The notes beneath the pieces are model-generated. The model worked only from the letters and a program-made list of their open reading frames with translations. It ran no database searches and was not told the DNA's origin. The position numbers were made by a program, and so were the translations under genes. Positions 7,154 through 14,359 of a stretch of 18,736 bases of DNA are shown here, in pieces; within the stretch, counting starts at the first letter, position 1, and each line of letters begins with the position of its first letter. The stretch lies in the NCBI GenBank assembly GCA_026419315.1, contig JANZZQ010000005.1, forward strand, positions 1 through 18,736. Direction: 5' to 3'. Origin of the DNA: Armatimonadota bacterium (GTDB taxonomy: Bacteria > Armatimonadota > Fervidibacteria > Fervidibacterales > Fervidibacteraceae).

Positions 7154-9508
7154 CTACCTACCCGATAAAACTCCTTCAGGTGCAGGCAGTAACGCGATCT
7201 CCAGAACCTCGTCCATATTTTCAACGAAGTGGAATCGCAAAGCATTTCGGATGTGTTCGGGGATTTCAACCAAATCTTTTTCGTTTTGGACGGGCAAAAT
7301 GATCTCGGTTATGCCCGCTTCCTTAGCTGCGAGAACTTTCTCCTTGATCCCCCCGACGGGCAAAACCCTTCCTGTCAAAGTGATTTCACCCGTCATAGCA
7401 ATGTCATGCCTGACAGGTCTCCCGGTTGCCAAACTCGCCAATGCGGTTGCCATCGTTATTCCTGCCGACGGTCCGTCTTTCGGGATAGCGCCAGCAGGGA
7501 CGTGGATGTGGATGTCGTATTTGCTGAAAAAGTCCCCGGGGATGCCCAATTGTTCCGAGCGCGAACGAACATAACTCAGCGCTGCTTGAGCGGATTCTTT
7601 CATGATTTCGCCCAAGTAACCTGTGATGGTGAGCGAGCCTTTGCCAGGCATTTTGGTTGTCTCAACGAACAAGACTGAGCCACCGAAGGGTGTCCACGCC
7701 AACCCTGTTGCAACGCCGACTTGGGGTTGCCGCTCAGCAATCTCTTCAATGAACTTTGGAGGGCCAAGAAACTCAGGGACATTTTCGGGTGTCACAACGA
7801 CTTTTTCTGTTTTCCCTTCAGCAACTCGCCTTGCTACCTTCCGGCAAATATTGGCGATCTCGCGATACAAATTGCGGACCCCTGCCTCCCTCGTGTATTG
7901 CTTGACAATCACTGACAACGCTTTGTCAGTGAACTCAAGGTTCTCTTCTGTCAAACCGTGCTCTTTCAGGTTGCGAGGTATGAGGTAACGCTTCGCAATT
8001 TGCAACTTCTCTTCATGGCTGTAACCTGGCAAACGAATGACTTCCATCCTGTCAAGGAGCGCAGGGGGAATCGTATCGGTCATGTTGGCGGTGCAGATGA
8101 AAAGGACTTGCGAAAGGTCAAAAGGCACATCAAGGTAGTGATCAACGAAACTGTGGTTTTGTTCTGGGTCAAGGACTTCAAGCAACGCTGCTGCCGGGTC
8201 ACCTCGAAAGTCAAAGCCTAATTTGTCAACTTCGTCGAGCATGAAGACTGGGTTTTTGGTTCCCGCTTGCCTCAGACCTTGAATTATCCGACCTGGCAGC
8301 GCCCCAACATAGGTTCGCCTGTGACCACGAATTTCTGCCTCGTCTCTGACCCCACCCAAACTTATTCGGACGAACTTCCTTCCCAGAGCACGGGCTATAC
8401 TCTGTCCCAAACTTGTCTTGCCAACACCCGGTGGGCCAACAAAGCACAAAATCGGTCCTTTCGTGTCCTGCTTTAGTTTGCGAACGGCGAGGAATTCAAG
8501 CAACCGCTCCTTGACATCGTCAAGGTCGTAATGGTCTTCGTCCAAAACTCGCTTCGCGTTAGCGATGTCGAGGTTGTCCTCGGTGACCTTGTTCCAAGGC
8601 AAGCTTATCAACCAGTCAAGGTAAGTTCTGCTGACGGTGTATTCGGCCGCTGCCGGATGCATCTTTGAGAGCCTGTCAAGTTCCCTCAATGCCGCTTCTT
8701 TGACCTCATCGGGCATTCCTGCTGCTTCGATCTTCTGACGCAATTCCTCAATTTCCGCCTCTTGGGTTTCTCCCAGTTCTTTCTGGATTTCACGGAGTTG
8801 TTGCCTCAAGATGAACTCCCTTTGAGCCTTGTCGAGTTCTTGCCTTGCTTGCTCCTGAATTTTTTGCGTCAACTCTAAAACTTGAATTTCGCGGGAGAGC
8901 AAAGGGATGAGTTCGCGAAGCCTTTGAACAGGGTCGGTCATCTCCAAGAAACGCTGTCTCTCCTGCATAGATATGTTCAAGGCGGAGACCAAAAGGTCAG
9001 CGATGTGAGAGGGGTTGTTAATCGAAGCCATTAAATTTACCGCTTCCTCGGGTATTTGGGAGGACAGCTGGGCCATCTGTCGGAACATATCCTTTGCGGT
9101 GTTGACCAGTGCTTGAACTTCAATGGTCTGCTCTACTGTTTCGTCAATGATTGAGTAGCGCGCTTTCAGGTAAGGTTCGGTTTGAGTCCATTCATCAATA
9201 CTGACCCGTGCAACCCCGCGAAGGAGCAGTTGGATATCTCCCTCCGGGGACCTCATCATCCTCAAGATACTGACCAAAGTCCCGATCCGGTATAGCTCAT
9301 CTGGTGGTTTCGGGTCTTGAATGTCCTTGTCCTTCTGCATTACAGCAATGAACATTCTCAGGTCAGCGGCGACGGCATCAACGGCCTTGATGCTTTTCGG
9401 TCGCCCAACCCTTATAGGCATGACCATCAAAGGGAAAATCACAAGCTCCCTCAAGGCCACGACCGGTAGTTCTGAGGGCAGTTGACTTAACTCCTCTGAA
9501 ACAAACAC
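7154..9508 (-). CDS. lon: ATP-dependent protease Lon
   Basis: A 784-residue cytoplasmic AAA+ serine protease that degrades misfolded and some regulatory proteins. The N-terminal substrate-binding domain (LPVVALRELVIFPLMVMPI and a long coiled-coil near 200-260) is followed by the AAA+ module with Walker A GPPGVGKT (358-365) and Walker B VFMLDEVDKLG. The C-terminal protease domain has catalytic Ser681 (PKDGPSAG) and Lys724 (GGIKEK, second Lys). Length and motif spacing match bacterial LonA. The start is GTG at 9508, preceded by GGGGGGAAG. An ATG two bases upstream is out of frame. It starts 19 nt after the small coiled-coil gene and closes an hsp20-containing operon, consistent with joint heat-stress expression. 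Confidence 0.97.
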   Translation of the reverse strand: MFVSEELSQLPSELPVVALRELVIFPLMVMPIRVGRPKSIKAVDAVAADLRMFIAVMQKDKDIQDPKPPDELYRIGTLVSILRMMRSPEGDIQLLLRGVARVSIDEWTQTEPYLKARYSIIDETVEQTIEVQALVNTAKDMFRQMAQLSSQIPEEAVNLMASINNPSHIADLLVSALNISMQERQRFLEMTDPVQRLRELIPLLSREIQVLELTQKIQEQARQELDKAQREFILRQQLREIQKELGETQEAEIEELRQKIEAAGMPDEVKEAALRELDRLSKMHPAAAEYTVSRTYLDWLISLPWNKVTEDNLDIANAKRVLDEDHYDLDDVKERLLEFLAVRKLKQDTKGPILCFVGPPGVGKTSLGQSIARALGRKFVRISLGGVRDEAEIRGHRRTYVGALPGRIIQGLRQAGTKNPVFMLDEVDKLGFDFRGDPAAALLEVLDPEQNHSFVDHYLDVPFDLSQVLFICTANMTDTIPPALLDRMEVIRLPGYSHEEKLQIAKRYLIPRNLKEHGLTEENLEFTDKALSVIVKQYTREAGVRNLYREIANICRKVARRVAEGKTEKVVVTPENVPEFLGPPKFIEEIAERQPQVGVATGLAWTPFGGSVLFVETTKMPGKGSLTITGYLGEIMKESAQAALSYVRSRSEQLGIPGDFFSKYDIHIHVPAGAIPKDGPSAGITMATALASLATGRPVRHDIAMTGEITLTGRVLPVGGIKEKVLAAKEAGITEIILPVQNEKDLVEIPEHIRNALRFHFVENMDEVLEIALLPAPEGVLSGR

Positions 9509-9527
9509 ATTCTTCCCCCCTTGAACT

Positions 9528-9842
9528 TCATCTTCTCAGTTCCTTTGCCAGCCTTTCATACGCCTCTTGCAGTTCATTAAGCCTATCGGCAACTCGGTCG
9601 TGTTCGTCCGCAAGTCTTTCGTGAAGTTCCGCCAACCTTTTTTGTCTTGCTTGCCGACACTGTTTTGCCACCGATTTGTGGTAGCTTTCAAGCCGCTCAA
9701 AAGAGTCAGCGAGTTCCTCACAGTATTCCACCATCTGCATCGCCCACTGATAAGATTTAGGCTCAGCCCTTTGTTCCGCTCTAACCGCAACTAACAGTAT
9801 CGCAAAGGCCGCGCAAATGAGAAGGAAGGTTTTCCATCCCAT
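9528..9842 (-). CDS. Small exported coiled-coil protein of unknown function
   Basis: A 104-residue protein. I place the start at the ATG at 9842 because AGGAGG (9851-9856) lies 8 nt upstream; a GTG two codons earlier would be only 2 nt from that site. Residues 4-22 form a hydrophobic export signal (KTFLLICAAFAILLVAV) with a likely signal-peptidase site after AVRA. The mature part, about 80 residues, is almost entirely charged helix with heptad-like leucines (LAELHERLADEHDRVADRL...), so it should form a coiled coil in the periplasm or cell wall. Two Cys are present (in EYCEEL and KQCRQA). Its ribosome binding site overlaps the stop codon of hsp20, and lon follows 19 nt later, so it is translated within a protein-quality-control operon. 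A periplasmic chaperone-like role (Spy-like helical proteins come to mind) is speculation. Confidence 0.75.
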   Translation of the reverse strand: MGWKTFLLICAAFAILLVAVRAEQRAEPKSYQWAMQMVEYCEELADSFERLESYHKSVAKQCRQARQKRLAELHERLADEHDRVADRLNELQEAYERLAKELRR

Positions 9843-9854
9843 TTTCACTCCCTC

Positions 9855-10235
9855 CTAAGGGTTAATTTGCACCAATTTTGACCGCCCCAGGGAAACCCGT
9901 TTGGGGACACGAATTTGAAGCAAACCCAAGCGATACTCAGCTGTTATTCCGTCGGGATTGATGAGACTTGGTAGCGGGATGCGACGCTCAAAGGGTCCAT
10001 AAGGGATTTCCAAAACCAAGCATTGGACAGCACCTGTCATGGGTGGGCGTCGCACACCACGAACCACAAGTGCCCCATTCGGGTGATACTCAACCTCCAA
10101 ATCCTGTTCGTCCACACCCGCAACTTCAACGATGATATAGTAGGCTTCATCGTCCTCGCAGACATCCACCGCCGGTTCCCAGCGACTTCCCAATTGCATG
10201 TAAACTCGTTGAACCCAAAACCTCATCTCTTCCAT
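9855..10235 (-). CDS. Small heat-shock protein, Hsp20/alpha-crystallin family
   Basis: A 126-residue ATP-independent holdase chaperone that binds unfolding proteins. The alpha-crystallin domain is clear: W-EPAVDVCEDDEAYYIIVEVAGV opening, EYHPNGALVVRGVRR centre, the YGPFERRIPLP block and the closing AEYRLGLLQIRVPK. The N-terminal arm is short (about 18 residues) and the C-terminal tail after RVPKR is about 14 residues, with no clear I-x-I motif but LVQINP near the end. The ATG at 10235 has GGAGG (10245-10249) 9 nt upstream. It heads the hsp20 - coiled-coil - lon run. Only 56 nt separate it from ubiA, so any heat-shock promoter must be short or lie in the ubiA tail. Confidence 0.95.
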   Translation of the reverse strand: MEEMRFWVQRVYMQLGSRWEPAVDVCEDDEAYYIIVEVAGVDEQDLEVEYHPNGALVVRGVRRPPMTGAVQCLVLEIPYGPFERRIPLPSLINPDGITAEYRLGLLQIRVPKRVSLGRSKLVQINP

Positions 10236-10291
10236 GACTGGACGCCTCCGGTGATGATTATGACACAGATGGACGGATGCAGCGTGCTAAA

Positions 10292-11209
10292 TCAGCGGGT
10301 CAATAGACCGAGCAAAATCACTGTCAGAGTCCAAAGCGCAAGGTTAACGGCAAAAGGTTTGTCGCGGAGCATTTGCTCCGGAGCACCGGCTATGTCGGTT
10401 TGATAAGCTAGGTAAAGGTAGCGCAAAACGCCGTAGACAACGAACGGGATTGTGATCATCAACCAAGGCTCTTTTTTGTCCCCAAGCAGAATGTGAGGTG
10501 CAGTAAAGGTGTAAAGCGAGTAAGCCATGATCGTCATTGCTGCAGTGACGGCAATGAACATGTCCAAAAGTTGTGGCGAATATTCACCCAAAACCGACCT
10601 AACCGCAGTTGCATTGTTTCCCATCAGAATCAACTCGTGCCTTCTTTTGCTGAAGGCGATAAAGAGCGCAAGGAGGAGGGTGCACAAAATTAGCCAGGGA
10701 GAAATTTCAACTTTGATGGCAAGACAGCCTGCGACGACCCTCAAAACAAAACCCGCAGCCACGCCGAGCGCGTCAACGATAATGAGCCGTTTGAGCCAAA
10801 AAGAGTAAACGCAACCCCAAATCGGATATGACACGGCGGCAAGAAGGAACAAGGGTGCTTGATTTACCCAAGCAACCCAACTGGCCAACACGATTCCCAA
10901 AACGCTGCTGCTGATTGCCAGGGCTACCCCTTCTTCTACTGACACCCTACCTGCGGCGATGGGGCGATTTCGTTTGGTTGGGTGTTTGCGGTCTTTTTCT
11001 CTGTCAAGGATATCATTGATGGCGTAAACTGTTCCAGAAAGCGCACAGAAACTGAAGAAGGAAGCGAGGACGAGGAGAAAGTCAAACAGCGCTTTCTCTG
11101 GCGGCAACTTGAAATTTCCCGCGAAAATGTAGCCAGCGAACAAGAGAGCATTTTTGACCCATTGCTGAGGACGAAGGAGAGATAGCCAATCCTGGAACTT
11201 TTCCCTCAT
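10292..11209 (-). CDS. UbiA-family polyprenyl-phosphate phosphoribosyltransferase (DPPR synthase type)
   Basis: A 305-residue integral membrane prenyltransferase with eight or nine hydrophobic segments. The opening LRPQQWVKN, the first Asp-rich motif NDILD...DRKHPTKRNRPIAAG (65-86), the block DALGVAAGFVLRVVAG and ISPWLILCTLLLALFIAFSKRRHEL are the hallmarks of decaprenyl-phosphate phosphoribosyltransferase (the Rv3806c type). This differs from quinone-pathway UbiA or MenA. Family members join 5-phosphoribosyl diphosphate to a polyprenyl phosphate, the first step towards polyprenyl-phospho-arabinose for surface polysaccharide. No other genes of that pathway are in the window. It lies 20 nt after the response-regulator gene and may be read from the same transcript. 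The start (ATG 11209) has a weak ribosome binding site. The prenyl chain length is not predictable. Confidence 0.85.
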   Translation of the reverse strand: MREKFQDWLSLLRPQQWVKNALLFAGYIFAGNFKLPPEKALFDFLLVLASFFSFCALSGTVYAINDILDREKDRKHPTKRNRPIAAGRVSVEEGVALAISSSVLGIVLASWVAWVNQAPLFLLAAVSYPIWGCVYSFWLKRLIIVDALGVAAGFVLRVVAGCLAIKVEISPWLILCTLLLALFIAFSKRRHELILMGNNATAVRSVLGEYSPQLLDMFIAVTAAMTIMAYSLYTFTAPHILLGDKKEPWLMITIPFVVYGVLRYLYLAYQTDIAGAPEQMLRDKPFAVNLALWTLTVILLGLLTR

Positions 11210-11229
11210 TCCTCGCTCAGCCTTTCTCG

Positions 11230-12687
11230 CTACGTCATTTCGCCGTTCGCGACAGCCTGAACGAAAGCTTCCGTCAAGTCAGGGTCCAATTGTGAGCCGG
11301 CGACTTTTTGCATTTCCCTGATAGCCTGCTCCGTTGAGTATGCGGGCCGGTAAGGTCTCTCCGAACAAAGGGCATCGAAAGTGTCCGCAACAGCGAGAAT
11401 GCGGGCGGGGAGGGGAATCTGGTCTCCTTTCAAGCCTTCGGGGTATCCCGTCCCGTCAAACCGTTCATGGTGGTGTTTAACCGTGACTTTGATGGTTTCC
11501 GTCAAGATCGCGGGGGGATCAACCAACTCCAAACTCCAGAGAGGGTGTTTTTTGATCAACTGCCATTCCTCTTCGCTCAACTTCCCCGGCTTCATCAGCA
11601 CCTCTTTGGGAACTCTCACCAAACCCAAATCCTGCATCAGCGCCGCTATCCTCATTTGTTCGGCTTCCTGCTTATCCAAACCAACAACTTCCGCCAATTT
11701 CTTTGCATACATGCCAACCCTTATTGAGTGACCTTGACGGTATGGCATCAAGTTTTCTGCGAACTTGCAATATGACAGAAGCGCTGCAAGGTAACCCTCC
11801 CGAATCTTTTGGTGGAGTTGGGCATTTTCTATTGCCAATGCTGCTTGTGCGGCCAAAACGAGGTATAACCTGATATCGCTCTCTGAGAACGGTCTCTCCG
11901 ATGTAAGGCGAGTCAAATTGAGGACGCCAACAATGCGGTTTCCAACCTTCAAAGGCAAACACAGAGCGCTCCCTGCCCCTTGATAGTGAAGTATTGATGG
12001 CGAAAATTGGTGAATCGTTTGAGTGTTTATTAGCAAAGGTGAACCAGTTAGCGCAACTTGACCTGCAATCCCTTCTCCGATGGGGACTTCAACGGAGAGC
12101 AGATCCGGGGATAGACCTTCTGCTGCAACCAATTTCAGCCTTGGCGGAACTGTTGATTGGTCAACGAGCATAATTGAAACCTTGTCAGCCCGCGACTGAT
12201 GCAGTGCCACATGCAAAATCCTTTGCATAACTTCGTCAATCTCAAGCGAGGTGGCGATTTGCAGTGCGAGTTCACTGAGGGACATCATCAACTCCAGCCG
12301 CTCCCGTTCCCTTATGGCACGGATATAGGCGGCGGCTCGCTCAACTGTTGCTTGGAACTCGGAAATGGTGAAGGGTTTGGGAAGGAAAGCCCAGAAACCC
12401 GCTTCAAGAGCCTCCCTGTTCGTATCCGCAACATTTTGACCTGTAATCAATATCCCAACCAATTGAGGCAAATGCTCCCTCATCATCCTGAAAAGAGCCA
12501 TCCCGCTCCCGTCAGGTAAAATCCAGTCCACAACGGCTAAGTCGAAGGCTTCTTGACGGACTTTAGATAGCGCTTCCGTTGCAGTTAAAGCGGTATCAAC
12601 TTCCATCCCCAACCTTTGCAAGGCGAACTTGCAAATCGCCACTGTGCTTTCTTCGTCGTCCACAATGAGCACCCTCAAGTCCGACAT
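11230..12687 (-). CDS. Response regulator: receiver - GAF - degenerate HD-GYP
   Basis: A 485-residue cytoplasmic regulator. The receiver domain (1-125) is complete: acidic pair Asp10-Asp11, phosphoacceptor Asp54, Thr in ILITGQ and Lys in FLPKPF. A GAF ligand or sensor domain follows (about 140-290). The HD-GYP domain (about 300-480) belongs to the cyclic-dinucleotide phosphodiesterase family and retains GHSIRV (His320), KKHP, HHHERFDGTGYP and AVADTFDAL. However, the signature HD reads Gln352-Asp353, and the following G-K reads Gly-Leu (ALMQDLGLVRVP instead of LLHDIGKI). Loss of that metal-binding His probably weakens or abolishes hydrolysis, leaving a phosphorylation-controlled binding protein. 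It starts 3 nt after the GGDEF gene, whose end holds its ribosome binding site (GGGGGAG), so the two are translationally coupled. Confidence 0.92.
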   Translation of the reverse strand: MSDLRVLIVDDEESTVAICKFALQRLGMEVDTALTATEALSKVRQEAFDLAVVDWILPDGSGMALFRMMREHLPQLVGILITGQNVADTNREALEAGFWAFLPKPFTISEFQATVERAAAYIRAIRERERLELMMSLSELALQIATSLEIDEVMQRILHVALHQSRADKVSIMLVDQSTVPPRLKLVAAEGLSPDLLSVEVPIGEGIAGQVALTGSPLLINTQTIHQFSPSILHYQGAGSALCLPLKVGNRIVGVLNLTRLTSERPFSESDIRLYLVLAAQAALAIENAQLHQKIREGYLAALLSYCKFAENLMPYRQGHSIRVGMYAKKLAEVVGLDKQEAEQMRIAALMQDLGLVRVPKEVLMKPGKLSEEEWQLIKKHPLWSLELVDPPAILTETIKVTVKHHHERFDGTGYPEGLKGDQIPLPARILAVADTFDALCSERPYRPAYSTEQAIREMQKVAGSQLDPDLTEAFVQAVANGEMT

Positions 12688-12690
12688 GGC

Positions 12691-14337
12691 TCACTCCCCC
12701 TTCGACGCCTCGGGAAGAGGCGGAGCAGTGTGCATCCTCTGCCAAAAGGCTTCAAGCTCCTCCCTAATGCGCTTTGGTGGTAGGTTCATCAGGTAGCGGC
12801 TGAATTCCCTCAGCCTCAACGCCAAACGCTCTATTTGCTCTAACGCTTCCCGAACATTAGGTGGCAACTGGGATTCCATTAGCGCAATTTGAGTCAAGCC
12901 CAAAATCCCGTTGAGGGGATTATTGATGCCGTGACTGAGATATTGAACCAGAATTGACCACAGGTCGGACGATAACATTGGCAAAGAGGGAATGGATGGG
13001 ACAAGCTCTGGCGAAACAGCGACCTCTATTTTGTCACCCCCCTTCGCCTTTGCCGTCATGAGGGCTTGGTCAATTAGCGATAGGAGTAGAGAAGCGTGTT
13101 GGGGGCTAACTTGTTGGGCGGTTGTCAAGCCAATACTGACCTTCAGTGTAAGTTTGATGTCTTTAGCGGGCACAATTTCTGCCTCAGTAAGCCTCGCTTT
13201 TATCCTTTCAGCCACTGCGATGGCACCATCCAGTGAAGTTGCAGGGAGCGCCACCACGAATTCGTCACCACCATAACGGGCAACTAAATCGTAGCCTCTT
13301 ACGGATTGCCTTAAGAGCCAACCAACTTGCTTCAATATCTGATTGCCGACATCATAGCCGAGTGTTTCGTTGAACATTCGGAACTCATCCAAATCAGCCA
13401 AAATCAGGCTTATTGGGTAACCGAACCTTGCAGCCCGGTGCAGTTCGCTTTCCAGCTTCACGCTGAACGCTCTCCGATTTGGTAAGTTTGTCAATGGGTC
13501 AAGCCAAATGACCGATTCAAGCCGTGTTGATTGCTGACACCACGAGACAAGGAGTCGGATTGCGTGCGCGATCAGATCCATGAGGGCCAGGAGTTTAGGT
13601 TGCAGTTGCTCCGATGACTTCACGGCGATGAGCCCCATCCACCGAGGTTCGGAAAAGGTTTTAACGGCGAAGGGCTGCCGAACGATTGGTGAGAAGCTAT
13701 TCTTCTCCAACCACTTTTTCCCACCCTCACCTTTGGCAATCCCAAACAGCGGAGTCCCTTTCAGATCCGTCAAAGCAATGGCTCCTTCCTTCGTTCCAGC
13801 GGCGAACAACAACAAATCAAGCAGAAAACTCAACCCTTCCTCCAGACACTTTGCCGCATCAACGCCTGCCGCTGCTTCGAGCCAAGAGCGCAATACATGA
13901 CTGTTCAAAAGCATAGGCAGGAAAGGCAAGAAAATCCCGCTGAGCTTTTGCCCAAGCAATTCAAAAGCCTTGCGCTCACCCTCTGTCCACTCAGATGGGG
14001 ACATTCTCCCGACCCAGAAGATCAACATCGGTTTAGTGCCTTCTTTGCCCATCACTAAAACTGAAGCGGGTGGCGGATTCAAGGGCAAAAAACATGTTTG
14101 TGGAAACCGAAGCGAAAGCGGTGATTGGGAAATTTGGCTCAAAAACAATTCAGGTAAAGATAATGTGGTTTCAGCGACACCGTTAATTTGCCCCGAGAAA
14201 ATGAAGTGCGTAAACTTTTGTTTACCTTGCCAGAAAGCCAAGCCACAATTATCCGCTCTCAACCACCTCGCCGCAGCGATTAGCGAGAGTTGAACCAGTT
14301 GTTCAACCCTTTGCCGTTCCGCGCCCGCTGAGTTCAC
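12691..14337 (-). CDS. GAF-GAF-GGDEF protein with C-terminal histidine-kinase H-box (no kinase domain)
   Basis: A 548-residue cytoplasmic signalling protein. I start it at the GTG at 14337, which has GAGGGG about 10 nt upstream; a TTG six codons earlier (14355) has no such site. Two GAF-like sensor domains (about 10-145 and 150-270, weak similarity) precede a GGDEF domain that opens with DPLTNLPNR. The active-site loop GGDEF is intact (356-360), and an RxxD inhibitory site (RGYD) lies five residues before it. The guanine-contact pair is Asn323 (conserved) and Asn332, where Asp is usual. The last 110 residues resemble a HisKA dimerisation domain with H-box SHGINNPLNG (His469), but no ATPase domain follows and the usual Glu after the His is Gly. 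Diguanylate-cyclase-type activity is expected, but product identity is open. The response regulator gene follows 3 nt downstream. Confidence 0.9.
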   Translation of the reverse strand: MNSAGAERQRVEQLVQLSLIAAARWLRADNCGLAFWQGKQKFTHFIFSGQINGVAETTLSLPELFLSQISQSPLSLRFPQTCFLPLNPPPASVLVMGKEGTKPMLIFWVGRMSPSEWTEGERKAFELLGQKLSGIFLPFLPMLLNSHVLRSWLEAAAGVDAAKCLEEGLSFLLDLLLFAAGTKEGAIALTDLKGTPLFGIAKGEGGKKWLEKNSFSPIVRQPFAVKTFSEPRWMGLIAVKSSEQLQPKLLALMDLIAHAIRLLVSWCQQSTRLESVIWLDPLTNLPNRRAFSVKLESELHRAARFGYPISLILADLDEFRMFNETLGYDVGNQILKQVGWLLRQSVRGYDLVARYGGDEFVVALPATSLDGAIAVAERIKARLTEAEIVPAKDIKLTLKVSIGLTTAQQVSPQHASLLLSLIDQALMTAKAKGGDKIEVAVSPELVPSIPSLPMLSSDLWSILVQYLSHGINNPLNGILGLTQIALMESQLPPNVREALEQIERLALRLREFSRYLMNLPPKRIREELEAFWQRMHTAPPLPEASKGE

Positions 14338-14359
14338 GGACGAAACACCCCTCAAAAAA

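Noticed and set aside
7009..7302. Plus-strand 97-codon frame in the gap next to lon
   Set aside because: Its second half is antisense to lon, it has no recognisable protein character and no convincing ribosome binding site.
10282..10290. GCGTGCTAA, 8 of 9 matches to one arm of the CIRCE heat-shock operator, about 50 nt upstream of hsp20
   Set aside because: The partner arm is missing at the required 9-nt spacing, and the match lies in the ubiA tail, so HrcA control is not supported.
10236..10300. TTGACC ... CATAAT as an hsp20 promoter
   Set aside because: The elements are 35 nt apart instead of about 17, and TTGACC is simply the last codons of ubiA.
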